Shown piece after piece: positions 1 to 9,609 of a stretch of DNA of 64,000 nt. The DNA is from Mucilaginibacter sp. SMC90. GTDB lineage: Bacteria > Bacteroidota > Bacteroidia > Sphingobacteriales > Sphingobacteriaceae. Within the stretch, counting starts at the first letter, position 1, and each line of letters opens with the position of its first letter. A program made the position numbers and the translations under genes. Below the pieces are notes generated by a model that saw only the letters and a list, made by a program, of their open reading frames with translations, did no database searches and was not told the origin of the DNA. The stretch is from the NCBI RefSeq assembly GCF_022811725.1, contig NZ_CP094527.1:6324001-6388000 (forward strand). The letters are read 5' to 3'.

Positions 1-1323
1 ACCGGTGCTACCAGTCCTTCTTCAGCGGTTGCCTTTATGGTGCCTAAAAAAGATCGCGGTGAAATGAGCGACCTCAACGATATTATGAATGACATGCGCA
101 AGCGTGTAGCAGATGTTAAAGGCGCTACCATCATCGTATTTACTTTACCTACCGTACCCGGCTTCGGTAACGTGGACGGTTTAGATTTCGCTTTGCAGGA
201 CCGTACCGGTGGACGTTTAGATCAGTTCAGCGCCGTATCCGGCAAGTTCTTATCTGCATTAAATAAACGAAAAGAAATTGCCATCGCCTATACTTCTTTC
301 AGGGCTGATTACCCCCAGCTGGAAATGGTGATTGATGAGCAGAAAGCCGCCCAGCTGAATATAGATGTAGATGAGGTGGTAAAAACCATGCAGACCTATT
401 ATGGAAGCCAGCAGGTATCCGACTTTAACCGCTTCGGTAAATACTACCGGGTGATGCTGCAAGCTGCTAAAGGCGACCGGGCCAATCCATCATCAATGGA
501 AGGCGTATCGGTAAAAAGCACTACAGGCGAAATGGTTCCGATCAGCTCATTGGTAACACTTAAACCTGTATTAGGCCCTGAAACCGTTACCCGTTATAAC
601 CTGTACAACTCCATTCCGATGAATGCCAATCCAAATCAGGGTTACAGCACGGGGGATGCCATTCGTGCGGTAGAGGAAGTAGCCGCGCAAACCCTGCCGG
701 CTGGCTACTCACATGAATTCTCCGGCGTTACCCGCGAGGAAATTATTTCAGGTGGGCAATCGCTGTTTGTATTCCTGCTGTCTCTTGTATTTGTTTACTT
801 CCTGTTATCGGCCCAGTATGACAGCTACATCCTGCCCTTGGCGGTGCTGCTGTCTATACCGACAGGTGTGATAGGTGTATTCACGGCTATAGGGATTGCA
901 GGCATTGAAAACAACATTTATGTGCAGGTAGCACTCATTATGTTGATAGGCTTACTGGCTAAAAACGCCATCCTCATCGTGGAGTTTGCCGTGCAGCGTC
1001 GTCATGCCGGGGAAACACTGGTTACTGCTGCTATGGAGGCCGCCAAGGCCCGTCTGCGTCCGATCATCATGACTTCTATCGCATTTGTGGCGGGCATTTT
1101 ACCGATGATGCGTGCTACAGGCCCTTCAGCTGCGGGTAACCATTCCATAAGTGCTGGTGCTGCCGGGGGAATGATCAGCGGTGTAATACTGGGTGTATTT
1201 ATTATACCTGTTTTATTCGTGGTATTTCAATACCTGCATGAAAAAATAACACCACTGCCGCCATTGGAAGACAAACACCAGGAACATGCCCCTGCACCGC
1301 AACTGGTACATGAGCTTAATTAA
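1..1323 (+). CDS. RND efflux permease (AcrB/HAE1 family), C-terminal part
   Basis: Inner membrane proton-driven drug efflux pump subunit of the resistance-nodulation-division type. The frame is open from base 1, so about 440 residues of a protein that is normally about 1050 long are present; the N-terminal half lies outside the window. Visible are the second periplasmic porter region and the last membrane helices, including the hydrophobic stretch around QSLFVFLLSLVFVYFLLSAQ and the typical GLLAKNAILIVEFA motif near the C-terminus. The outer membrane partner starts 21 bases downstream on the same strand, which fits an operon of adaptor, permease and outer membrane factor. Substrate cannot be told from this part. 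Confidence 0.95.
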   Translation, partial: TGATSPSSAVAFMVPKKDRGEMSDLNDIMNDMRKRVADVKGATIIVFTLPTVPGFGNVDGLDFALQDRTGGRLDQFSAVSGKFLSALNKRKEIAIAYTSFRADYPQLEMVIDEQKAAQLNIDVDEVVKTMQTYYGSQQVSDFNRFGKYYRVMLQAAKGDRANPSSMEGVSVKSTTGEMVPISSLVTLKPVLGPETVTRYNLYNSIPMNANPNQGYSTGDAIRAVEEVAAQTLPAGYSHEFSGVTREEIISGGQSLFVFLLSLVFVYFLLSAQYDSYILPLAVLLSIPTGVIGVFTAIGIAGIENNIYVQVALIMLIGLLAKNAILIVEFAVQRRHAGETLVTAAMEAAKARLRPIIMTSIAFVAGILPMMRATGPSAAGNHSISAGAAGGMISGVILGVFIIPVLFVVFQYLHEKITPLPPLEDKHQEHAPAPQLVHELN

Positions 1324-1344
1324 TCATCTTTAAAAATTCAGACA

Positions 1345-2775
1345 ATGAAAACTTATCAAAATATATTAACAGCCGGCCGGGTATTCCTGGCTGTGCTGAT
1401 CCTGATCGCAGCCGGCTGTGCCGTGCCCAGGAATGCGGGCAATACCACTGCAATTACTCCGGCTGCCTTTCGTAACGATATAGCATCAGCAACTAAAGAG
1501 AGCATCGCAGCCTTACCCTGGAAAGCGTCCTTAACCAACCGGGAGTTAGCCGCACTAATTGATACTGCATTAGCTAAAAACAATAACTTGCAAATAGCCA
1601 TTAAGAACATCGAGACAGCCGATGAGTTATATAAAAAAGCCAAAATGGGCCTGGTTCCCGAGGTTGGTTTTGCAGCTAACTCCAGCAACAGTATCCCGGC
1701 AGAAAACAGCCTTAATGGTTTAACCGCCGGTCAGTTCCTGGGGAGTAAAAACCTTGATAATTATACAGCCGCCCTCAATATTTCCTGGGAAGCGGACATC
1801 TGGGGCAAAGTAAAGAATCAGAAACGCGAGGCTTTAGCTGGTTATTTGCAAACACAGGAAGCACGTAAAGGAATCCAGACCACACTGATCTCGTCAATAG
1901 CTAACGGTTACTATAACCTGCTGATGCTGGATAAGCAAATGGCAATCGCTAAAAAGAACCTGGCACTGAACGACAGTACCCTGCAGATCCTGAAGTTGCA
2001 ATACCAAGCCGCGCAAGTAACGTCATTAGCGGTACAGCAGGAAGAAGCACAAAGGATGGTAGCTGCCCAGTTGATCCCCAAACTGGAACAACAGATCAAT
2101 ATCCAGGAAAATGCTATCAGTGTTTTAGCGGGTATAACGCCGCAAGCCATTCCACGTTCAGGTTCACTAAATGAATTAACCATATCTGCGCAGTTAAGTG
2201 CCGGGCTGCCTGCTGAAATATTGAGCCGCCGGCCCGATGTAAAAAGTAATGAATTGGAATTAGAAGTGGCCAGCGCCCGCATCGGTTTAGCACGGGCTAA
2301 TATGTATCCCTCATTAACCATCTCCGCTACCGGCGGTGTAAATTCACTCAAAGCCAGTAATTGGTTCAACCTGCCTTCCTCGCTGTTTGGTGCGGTGGTG
2401 GGTGGCTTAACAGAACCTTTATTGCAAAAAAGAGAATTACGCACACAATATAATGTTGCTAAGATCCGTCGCGAACAAGCGGTATTGCAATTCCGCGGGT
2501 CTGTTTTAGTAGCGTGCCAGGAAGTGGAGGATGCCCTGGTTAGTATTGACAAATTAAATCAGCAACAAGCAATCGCCGCTGAGCGGGTTAATAAACTGCA
2601 AACCGCAACAAATAATGCCGGCCTGTTATTTAAAAGTGCCCAGGCCAGTTATCTTGAAGTGATAACAGCTCAAAGCAATGTACTGAATGCTGAACTGGAG
2701 CTGGCAGCTATTAAAAAGGCGCAACTGAATGCAGTGATCAATCTGTATCGGTCATTAGGTGGCGGGTGGAATTAA
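1345..2775 (+). CDS. RND efflux outer membrane lipoprotein (TolC/OprM/NodT family)
   Basis: Outer membrane channel of the tripartite efflux pump encoded just upstream. The 476 residues match the usual family length. The N-terminus is a lipoprotein signal ending in a lipobox (LIAAGC, Cys25). Two long helical repeats follow, with the family pattern LLSRRPDV-like (EILSRRPDVKSNELELEVA) starting the second repeat and a C-terminal SLGGGWN, typical of NodT/OprM proteins. It is spaced 21 bases from the permease and is the last gene of the operon. Confidence in family is high; specificity is unknown. Confidence 0.95.
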   Translation: MKTYQNILTAGRVFLAVLILIAAGCAVPRNAGNTTAITPAAFRNDIASATKESIAALPWKASLTNRELAALIDTALAKNNNLQIAIKNIETADELYKKAKMGLVPEVGFAANSSNSIPAENSLNGLTAGQFLGSKNLDNYTAALNISWEADIWGKVKNQKREALAGYLQTQEARKGIQTTLISSIANGYYNLLMLDKQMAIAKKNLALNDSTLQILKLQYQAAQVTSLAVQQEEAQRMVAAQLIPKLEQQINIQENAISVLAGITPQAIPRSGSLNELTISAQLSAGLPAEILSRRPDVKSNELELEVASARIGLARANMYPSLTISATGGVNSLKASNWFNLPSSLFGAVVGGLTEPLLQKRELRTQYNVAKIRREQAVLQFRGSVLVACQEVEDALVSIDKLNQQQAIAAERVNKLQTATNNAGLLFKSAQASYLEVITAQSNVLNAELELAAIKKAQLNAVINLYRSLGGGWN

Positions 2776-2797
2776 TCACCTTGTTAAATAAGAACAA

Positions 2798-2868
2798 AGC
2801 TGGGTGGCTGAGTGGCAAGGCGGAGGTCAGCAAAACCTTTTACGACGGTTCGAACCCGTCCCCATGCT
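2798..2868 (+). tRNA. tRNA-Cys(GCA)-like sequence, degenerate or unusual
   Basis: A cloverleaf can be drawn. The T arm is perfect (GACGG at 2844-2848, loop TTCGAAC, CCGTC at 2856-2860). The D-arm region reads GGCTGAGTGGCAAGGC. The anticodon stem is 2823-2827 with 2835-2839 and the loop CAGCAAA holds anticodon GCA at 2830-2832. Two faults are seen: the universally conserved U33 is A (2829), and the acceptor stem pairs A2798-GGG2804 with CCC2861-T2868 only if T2865 is bulged out. CCA is not encoded. It is either a tRNA pseudogene or an atypical tRNA; the organism presumably has a normal tRNA-Cys elsewhere. Confidence 0.55.
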
Positions 2869-2923
2869 TCGTCCTTTTTAGCAAGGCAGATATAATGTAT
2901 TTTTACAATCAATTTTCCTAAAA

Positions 2924-3469
2924 GTGCAGATCATAAACTTTGACAATATTGATTACCTGGCTCAGGGCAACCTCCGGCAAAAGGCTGCTTACGCGGCACT
3001 CAACGAAAATAAAATATTGGACTCGTTAAAGTCATATCAGCCATTGCTTGTCGGTACTATTCCTATTAATATTGACATACCGGGGAGCGACCTGGATATC
3101 ATTTGTCACTATAAGGATGAAGGGAACTTTGAGCTGACTTTACGCAAACACTTTTCTTCATTCCCCGGTTTTCAAATTAGTCATTCAATCATCAATGGAC
3201 TGAAGACGATTATCTGTAATTTTACTATTGGCACCTGGCCCGTTGAGGTGTTCGGTCAGAAATTGCCCACCAAACAGCAAAATGGATATTTGCACATGAT
3301 TGCTGAATTTCGCTTATTGGAGCTATACGGGGAAACACTTCGGAAGAAAGTAATTGAGCTTAAAGAACAAGGATTCAAAACGGAACCTGCATTTGCGACT
3401 GTTTTAGGAATAGATGGAAATCCTTATCTTGAATTATTGAAAGCCTCTATCATTAATATTGAGTATTAA
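2924..3469 (+). CDS. DUF4269 domain protein (nucleotidyltransferase-like)
   Basis: A 181-residue soluble protein of the DUF4269 family. It begins with GTG; no ATG gives the conserved N-terminus FDNIDYLAQGNLRQ. The central GSDLDI motif (around residues 53-58) resembles the GSxxDxD active-site strand of polymerase-beta type nucleotidyltransferases, so a nucleotidyl transfer role is an inference. It stands alone after the tRNA-like sequence. Confidence 0.8.
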   Translation: MQIINFDNIDYLAQGNLRQKAAYAALNENKILDSLKSYQPLLVGTIPINIDIPGSDLDIICHYKDEGNFELTLRKHFSSFPGFQISHSIINGLKTIICNFTIGTWPVEVFGQKLPTKQQNGYLHMIAEFRLLELYGETLRKKVIELKEQGFKTEPAFATVLGIDGNPYLELLKASIINIEY

Positions 3470-3897
3470 TGATACAAGTTTTTATTCTATCGCCGAGCTT
3501 TGCAATTTTCTCATTCTGGACTCGAAACGCGGGGCAATTCTAATATATTTATCTTTATAAAAGGATTAGATGTACTTCCGCTAAAACCTGGAAATCGGCC
3601 AACTTTCAACTGAAAGTTAGTTGAATTATGTTTAAGTGAGATTTGATTAAAAATTAGCCCTAATTTGCCGTGATAACTTTTTAACTGATACTTATGACAA
3701 TCTATTGAACTGCTAAAGGTCTTAAATCTGTTAAAAAAGGTTCGAGAAACTTCCGATAGGGGCTGCCGCAAAAACAACTATTATATCATATTGTGGAAAC
3801 GCCGTTCCCGTACAGATTCCCAGGGCGCTCGTTCCCTTGTACTCGTCAGGGTGTTAATGCCTGAAAGTATAATACTTATGTCGTAATTGATTTACAG
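3470..3897. other. Intergenic region without a recognisable gene
   Basis: This stretch lies between DUF4269 (plus) and the 3' end of the outer membrane barrel gene (minus). An 88-codon minus-strand open frame (3511-3777) is present but has no recognisable motif and composition like noncoding AT-rich DNA. I see no clear terminator. Confidence 0.4.
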
Positions 3898-6786
3898 CTA
3901 TTCATAAATAAAGCTGCCATCCCCGCGGCGATTCATATTTCTGCCGTTCCTTTTCGGCGTTCCGCTCCATTTTTGAAGGTTTAACCTTAATCCAACCAGG
4001 AAATACCTGCTAAGCGTGCTGGATAAAGTATTGGTATACCCCCCCTGAGGCGACAGTGTTTGCTGGATAAAATTGTTCTGGTGAAGGATATCGTAAACAT
4101 TAAAGGTCAGCACCAGGTTTTTCTTTGCCAGGAATTCTTTTTCAAAGCCGCCATTAATTACAAAAGGATTATTGCTGATACCTGTTAACCCGGTAACATA
4201 ACTTTTAGCAGCGCTGTAATTAACCTGAAAAGTTTTCAGGAAGTAAACCTTACCATCAATGCCCAATGAGGTTGTCCTTAATGACGTGGGCGTAGCGTTT
4301 CGGAGTGTGGTAAATGAACGGGATACGTCATATCCGATATAGGGGTTTACCTCAAACCAGTCGGTAGGGTTTATCCGGGGGCCAAAACGTTCATCAAAAC
4401 GCCAGTTGGTGTTATGATAAAGCACATCATTGCTCATCGCGTTGTTGTAACTGTAAGTAATGTTACCGTTTAATGACAAGTTGTAACGGCGGTCGTCAAA
4501 TTGTTTGGCAATATTATAGCGGCCCACTATGGCATGTGAGCCGTTGATGTTAATATAGTGGGTTTCATTAATAGTTTTATATTGAAATTTCGCGGGATTA
4601 CCGGGGTCATTCGGATCGGCCGACAGGAACTCCTTTATTTGCAGCAAATTGGTCGTTGCCTGGTTGCTGTATGATGTGGCATTAACGCTGAACGAGAGGT
4701 TAAATTTAGAATTGGGCAGATAATTATTATAAGCCAGGTTAAGCGAATTGGTAAAGGTTGGTTTAAGATCAGGGTTGCCGACGATGATATTATTAGGGTC
4801 CGACCGATCTGTAAACGGCTGGATCTGCTGAAAATTCGGTTCGGTATTTGAACCGGAATAGGCAAAGGTTATCCGTTCCGTACGCGACCATGCATACGCA
4901 AAACGAAACACCGGGATAACTTTAAGATCAGACCGGGAGGTTGAAACGTTTTCGCTGGTCCCGTTATTTATCTTAGTCCCTTTCAAGAGTGTTGGCACCA
5001 CGGTTGCACCCAACGAAAGATTAACCTTAGTGCCATTATAACGGTAATTTAACGTAGCCCTTGTTTCGGTAAATGAGTAGTTATAAATATTGTCCAGCCG
5101 GGTAAGTTCCTCAATCTGGCCGTTGGCCAATACCGTATCGGATATAGCTTTGTTATCATAAACAGATGTACGCACCTGCCCGTTAAATTCTATCTGCGAT
5201 AAAAGGTTTATCGGTTCAACATAAGTTACGCTGCTGCGGTAAGTGGTATTTTTACTGGTACGGTTTGTTAACAGGTGAGATGCGGAATCCTTGAGCAGTG
5301 AGTCCCTTGACTTATCAAAGTAATAATGATAATCGTTATCCCTGTCGCCATTTGCCTGGCTGTTTGAATTATTAATACTGAACTGGAAGGAAACATTACG
5401 GTGGGGTTTCCTGAATATGTGCTGATAAAGCACGGTTGCGCCCAGGTTGGGTGCACTGTTTAATGTATTATTCAGGCTGTTTACTACCGGATGCTCAAAG
5501 CCGGTACTGAAATTATTGATATTATCTGTAACGGAGTTTGTAAAATTAGTTGATCCGGAATAGCTGAAGGTGGGTGTAATTTGTAAATAGTTGGCGCTGT
5601 CAATAGTATAGTCTAACTCGAAGTTGATGTTGTGGCCTTTGTTTTTAGCTTCCCTGGTGCTTTGCCTGTTAAAATCTGTTGAGCCCAGCGTTGAGTTACG
5701 CTGCCCGTAACTGCTGCTAACGGAGTTATTATCGCTGTACCGGTAAGCGTAACTGGCCACCACCTGAATCTTTTTATTCCACTGGTCGCGGTAATTGACC
5801 GAGGGGGATGCGGAAAAAGTTGTCCCCGGGCTGCCGCCTGCCCTGCCCGCCCCTGTGCCAACACCTGTACCGCCGCCGCCGCCATTAGTTGCACCACCGG
5901 CTATACCCGTAGATGCTACCCCCGTTACGGTATTCGCTATACGGCCAATAACGCCTAACTGTTCATTGGCATTAATGCGTTGTACAAACAACTGGCCGTT
6001 ATACCTGTCGTTATTACCGCCCTGGGCAGTAACCCGCCCGGTGGTGCCTACTGATCTGTCGGCCCGGGTGGTGATGTTCAGTATTTTTTGCGGATCACCA
6101 TCTTTAACACCTGTGCGGGCGGCCATATCCCCATAATCGTCAACTACCTGTATCTTATCGACAATATCGGCAGGCAGGTTTTGAATAGCCTGGGCCACAT
6201 CGCCACCCGCGTATTCTTTGCCGTTTAGCTTTGCTTTGGTTATCTGCTGCCCCTGGTGGGTCAGGCTGCCATCCGTCCCCACTTCCATACCTTCCATCTT
6301 CTTTAACAGTTCATCAACAGTGGCGTTTTCACGAACTTTGTAATCGCTGGCCCGGTACTCCACGGTATCGGTTTTATAAACGATACTCGGGGTGCCGTTA
6401 ATTTTCACCTCATTTAAGACATTCGTTTCAGATTTCAGGACTATAGGATCCAAAACCAAACGCGGAACAGCGTCATTGTTCAGCATCTTTTTTACCAGCG
6501 TACGATAACCTATACTGCTTATGGTTAGTGTAAACGTGGCCGACTTTACGCTTTTAAAAATAAAGATCCCGTCGGCATTGGTTGCCGTGCTAACGGTATC
6601 TTTTGCTGATACCAGTTTAACCACCGCACCTACAAGTGTATTATCACCCGTATCTTTGACTATGCCGCTTACCTGTCTTAAAGGTAAAGGAGGCGGAAGC
6701 CCAGCTTGTTTGCGCGGGGAGTTTTGGGCATACGAACCTGCAGAATACAGGATAGCCAAAACGATAATGAATAAAACTTTTTTCAT
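3898..6786 (-). CDS. TonB-receptor-like outer membrane beta-barrel protein with carboxypeptidase-regulatory-like domain
   Basis: A 962-residue outer membrane protein. Residues 1-20 form a Sec signal peptide ending before Q21. A carboxypeptidase D regulatory-like Ig fold follows (about 38-115, SGIVKDTGDNTLVGA...). Next is a plug-like region (about 130-240) and then a long beta-barrel ending in alternating aromatic strands, as in the OMP_b-brl_3 group. Residues 292-325 are a glycine-rich insert within the N-terminal part of the barrel. It is the last gene of an operon with a Gly/Arg-rich secreted protein 87 bases upstream, itself behind a LytTR regulator and its kinase. No SusD partner is adjacent, so the cargo is unknown. 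Confidence 0.85.
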   Translation of the reverse strand: MKKVLFIIVLAILYSAGSYAQNSPRKQAGLPPPLPLRQVSGIVKDTGDNTLVGAVVKLVSAKDTVSTATNADGIFIFKSVKSATFTLTISSIGYRTLVKKMLNNDAVPRLVLDPIVLKSETNVLNEVKINGTPSIVYKTDTVEYRASDYKVRENATVDELLKKMEGMEVGTDGSLTHQGQQITKAKLNGKEYAGGDVAQAIQNLPADIVDKIQVVDDYGDMAARTGVKDGDPQKILNITTRADRSVGTTGRVTAQGGNNDRYNGQLFVQRINANEQLGVIGRIANTVTGVASTGIAGGATNGGGGGTGVGTGAGRAGGSPGTTFSASPSVNYRDQWNKKIQVVASYAYRYSDNNSVSSSYGQRNSTLGSTDFNRQSTREAKNKGHNINFELDYTIDSANYLQITPTFSYSGSTNFTNSVTDNINNFSTGFEHPVVNSLNNTLNSAPNLGATVLYQHIFRKPHRNVSFQFSINNSNSQANGDRDNDYHYYFDKSRDSLLKDSASHLLTNRTSKNTTYRSSVTYVEPINLLSQIEFNGQVRTSVYDNKAISDTVLANGQIEELTRLDNIYNYSFTETRATLNYRYNGTKVNLSLGATVVPTLLKGTKINNGTSENVSTSRSDLKVIPVFRFAYAWSRTERITFAYSGSNTEPNFQQIQPFTDRSDPNNIIVGNPDLKPTFTNSLNLAYNNYLPNSKFNLSFSVNATSYSNQATTNLLQIKEFLSADPNDPGNPAKFQYKTINETHYININGSHAIVGRYNIAKQFDDRRYNLSLNGNITYSYNNAMSNDVLYHNTNWRFDERFGPRINPTDWFEVNPYIGYDVSRSFTTLRNATPTSLRTTSLGIDGKVYFLKTFQVNYSAAKSYVTGLTGISNNPFVINGGFEKEFLAKKNLVLTFNVYDILHQNNFIQQTLSPQGGYTNTLSSTLSRYFLVGLRLNLQKWSGTPKRNGRNMNRRGDGSFIYE

Positions 6787-6873
6787 AAGGCAGGTTTAAG
6801 AAATTCTATTTGCAATGACCGATAAGCCGGTTCGACAAAAACCGGAAGAGGGTGTGCGCATAACAATACATTA

Positions 6874-7752
6874 TTATTTTTTAGCCGGTATGTATTTACC
6901 CCAGAAATCTGTCGGGCTCATCAGGCTTTGCATGTCTGTTCCGCCGCCGCCTGCCCTTGCGCCGCCGAAACCACCGCCCCCGCCTCGTCTGCCGCCACCG
7001 CCACCAAATCCTCCGCGGTTGCCGCCGTTTCCACCCTCGTTGCCGTTATCAGCTCCTCCGCCGCGATTTCCAAACCGGATACCATTTACCTTAAGGTTAT
7101 ATGCGAATTCCTTAGCCTCGCCCGGTACAATGCCAAGCAGCTTAAGCGGGAGCCCCAGTTCATAAACAAAGTTTCCGTTATTGTCGTAACTAACAGCTGC
7201 CTTAATACCGTACTCATTATAAATAGAAATTACGCTATCCGCGATATCCTTAAAACCGCTCAGGCTGATCTCCTTTGCGGCGGCCAGCGCCTGTTTGCGC
7301 ATATCGGCAATAGCTGCCGAATCAAGCGCCTGCCGCTGACCGCCCGGACCACCTCCGCGCTGGTGAAACTGGTTTCGCATGCCCGCGGCATTTACCATAG
7401 GAAAAGTTAAGACATAAGCATCATCGCTCTTTTTTTTGTCCTGGGTATTAATGGTAAAACTTATCCCTCCCGCTACTATTTTCCTGCTATTGGTTTGATC
7501 TGTTGATTTGATGGCCAGGTAAAGATTATGATCATCATTTGATATGGTATAATAAAGCTGTGTAGCTTTGTTATAGGCCTGTAAAGCGTCTCCCCATTCT
7601 GTTAATTTCCCGTCAATTTTAACATTCCCGGGAGCCGGCAGGCTATTTTCCTGAACGTTATTTAGCTTTTGCGCATAGCTATTCAGGCTTGTGCCTAAAA
7701 TTAAAACGCCTGATAATAAGACATTTATTAATAATTGAATTATATTTTTCAT
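6874..7752 (-). CDS. Secreted protein with Gly/Arg-rich tail, N-terminal CBM9/DOMON-like fold
   Basis: A 292-residue protein with a signal peptide (about residues 1-27, cleavage before Q28). Residues 35-130 (NVKIDGKLTEWGD..., YYTISNDDHNLYLAIKSTD) read like the sugar or heme binding beta-sandwich of CBM9/DOMON type proteins; this is a pattern impression only. A helical middle region follows. Residues about 225-275 are low complexity, with repeated GG, RGG and FGGGGG motifs. It lies 23 bases behind the LytTR regulator and 87 bases before the barrel gene, so it is probably made together with the outer membrane protein and may act with it at the cell surface. Function unknown. Confidence 0.75.
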   Translation of the reverse strand: MKNIIQLLINVLLSGVLILGTSLNSYAQKLNNVQENSLPAPGNVKIDGKLTEWGDALQAYNKATQLYYTISNDDHNLYLAIKSTDQTNSRKIVAGGISFTINTQDKKKSDDAYVLTFPMVNAAGMRNQFHQRGGGPGGQRQALDSAAIADMRKQALAAAKEISLSGFKDIADSVISIYNEYGIKAAVSYDNNGNFVYELGLPLKLLGIVPGEAKEFAYNLKVNGIRFGNRGGGADNGNEGGNGGNRGGFGGGGGRRGGGGGFGGARAGGGGTDMQSLMSPTDFWGKYIPAKK

Positions 7753-7775
7753 AAAAACAGATATTTATACGGGTT

Positions 7776-8492
7776 TTAGTGATGACCTATGTAAGCTAAA
7801 ACCCTGTCCTTATAATTATCGCTCACCGGTATTTCAATATCCCTGAGCATTAACCGGTTACTTTTAAAGGAAGTAACCTTATCCAGCGACACGATGTATG
7901 ACCGGTGTACGCGGGCAAAGGCGCCGGTGCCTAATTTATCATCCATAGCGTGCATACTTAACCTGGTTATTACCGGTCTGTCCGAATTTGTCAGATAAAT
8001 CTTCACGTAATCCTTTAAACCTTCCACATAGATAATGTCAGGTATGTTAACACGCACAACGGCGTAATCAGCATTTACAAAAATATATCCCGCATTTGTC
8101 GACGGCTTAGAGATCACTTCCTTAGCCAGCCGGACATCGTGAAGCTCCCTCGCCTTATTTGCAGCTTTCAGAAACCTTTCAAAAGAAAATGGCTTTAACA
8201 GGTAATCCGTCACATCCAGATTAAAACCGTCAAGCGCATGTTCTTTATAAGCAGTTACCAGTACTGCCATTGGCGGATTGATCAGGCATTTCAAAAACTG
8301 CAGGCCTGATATCCCAGGCATTTGTATATCCAAAAAAATAAGGTCGACTGTCTCCCGGCGCAAAAACTCAGTGGCCTCCATCGCGTTTTTACAAATGCCC
8401 TGCAATTGTAGAAAAGGCACTCTGCGCACATTATCTTCCATCAGTTCCAATGCAAGTTTTTCGTCATCAACTAACAGGCAGCGCATCATCAA
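7776..8492 (-). CDS. LytTR family response regulator
   Basis: A 238-residue cytoplasmic regulator. A receiver domain (about 3-120) has acidic residues at LVDDE, the phosphoacceptor Asp in FLDIQMPG and the Lys in LLKPFS. A LytTR DNA-binding domain (about 135-235) has the typical YIFVNADY, IIYVEGLKDYVKIYL and FARVHRSYIVSL segments. The start could be any of the three consecutive Met codons; the reading frame overlaps the kinase gene end by up to 26 bases, which implies translational coupling. It is the partner of the upstream LytS-type kinase. Confidence 0.93.
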   Translation of the reverse strand: MMMRCLLVDDEKLALELMEDNVRRVPFLQLQGICKNAMEATEFLRRETVDLIFLDIQMPGISGLQFLKCLINPPMAVLVTAYKEHALDGFNLDVTDYLLKPFSFERFLKAANKARELHDVRLAKEVISKPSTNAGYIFVNADYAVVRVNIPDIIYVEGLKDYVKIYLTNSDRPVITRLSMHAMDDKLGTGAFARVHRSYIVSLDKVTSFKSNRLMLRDIEIPVSDNYKDRVLAYIGHH

Positions 8493-9609
8493 TTAGTTTA
8501 ATTTTAAGTTCAGTCATGAAAATTTGCCCATCATTTATGATTTCAAGGCTATGATTACCAGCATATAATAATTCAAGGCGCCGCTTTACGTTATTCAATC
8601 CGATACCCGGGTTTTTATCTTTCGTATCATCCTGCGAAGCAATAGTGTTGCTAACTCTAAAATTAAGCCAGCCACTATCATTTTCAACCTTTAGCACAAT
8701 CTCTATTCTCGGTTCCTTTAACAGGCCTAAACCATGCTTGAAGGCATTTTCAACAAAAGGCACCAATAGCATTGGTTCAATATAATAAGCAATTACATAT
8801 TCAGGTGAAACGAACACAATTGTTACATCGTCCCCAAAACGTAACTTTTGCAGGGCTATGTAACCTTCCAAATATTCCACTTCACTGCTTAATGACACTT
8901 TTTCATCGTCGTTCTCATAAAGCATGTACCGCATCAGGTTTGATAGTTCGATGATAGAGGGTTCCAGCATCTCCGATTTCTTACGCGCCATAGATGCCAT
9001 GCTGTTCAATACATTGAAAATAAAATGCGGACTGACCTGCGAGCGCAGAAAGCTGAGCTCCGTTTTAAGGGTTTCGTTTTCCTTTTCCTTCCGGACTTTT
9101 TCCTGCCTGGAATTATCGGAAATAATGCGATAACTGATACTTATCCCTATAATGCACAGGTTAGTAATGATATTGGTAAAATACCATCCAAACCAGCCGC
9201 GGCTCCAGCCATGGCGGTCCGGCCTGAACCCGTTGCGGCCCACGGTAATATACCGGTGGTGGCCGGCGTGAAAATGCGCTGCTTCAACAGGTTTCAGCAA
9301 AGAAAGAAGCCCGTCAATGAAATGCGAAAGATACATTGCCAGTGTAATCAGTATGATTAGTGATAATATATAAACAAACAGCCCTCTTTGTTTATACAAT
9401 ACCGGATACAAAAAATAAGCATTAAAATAAAAGCATCCGGCCAGAAACAAGTTATTGATCATTAACTTGTAATGCCAGCTACTGAATCCGTTCCAGGTGG
9501 TGGGATTGCGAAAAAGATAAGGCGAAGTAACGATCAGCGCCCATAACAATATGTGAATAGCGGGCTGCAGGTATTTGCCGGAGTATATTTTTCGGAATGC
9601 CATTAACAT
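8467..9609 (-). CDS. LytS-type sensor histidine kinase
   Basis: A 380-residue membrane kinase that phosphorylates the LytTR regulator encoded directly downstream. Four hydrophobic segments lie within residues 15-175 (for example HILLWALIVTSPYLF and LFVYILSLIILITLAMYL). A coiled linker follows, then the His_kinase motif LRSQVSPHFIFNVLNSMAS with the phosphoacceptor His, an N box (LVPFVENAFKHGLG) and a GIGLNNVKRRLELLY ATP-lid segment. The first gene of a four-gene minus-strand operon. Met1 or Met3 may be the real start. The periplasmic signal is unknown. Confidence 0.93.
   Translation of the reverse strand: MLMAFRKIYSGKYLQPAIHILLWALIVTSPYLFRNPTTWNGFSSWHYKLMINNLFLAGCFYFNAYFLYPVLYKQRGLFVYILSLIILITLAMYLSHFIDGLLSLLKPVEAAHFHAGHHRYITVGRNGFRPDRHGWSRGWFGWYFTNIITNLCIIGISISYRIISDNSRQEKVRKEKENETLKTELSFLRSQVSPHFIFNVLNSMASMARKKSEMLEPSIIELSNLMRYMLYENDDEKVSLSSEVEYLEGYIALQKLRFGDDVTIVFVSPEYVIAYYIEPMLLVPFVENAFKHGLGLLKEPRIEIVLKVENDSGWLNFRVSNTIASQDDTKDKNPGIGLNNVKRRLELLYAGNHSLEIINDGQIFMTELKIKLIDDALPVS

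Noticed and set aside
3511..3777. 88-codon minus-strand frame
   Set aside because: No motif, AT-rich, and no conserved neighbour; not supported as a gene.
5795..6136. Proline-rich frame opposite the barrel gene
   Set aside because: It is the antisense reading of the glycine-rich stretch of the barrel gene.
6815..7410. Long plus-strand frames opposite the Gly/Arg-rich gene
   Set aside because: Low-complexity antisense of the glycine codons; the minus-strand gene has a signal peptide and operon context.
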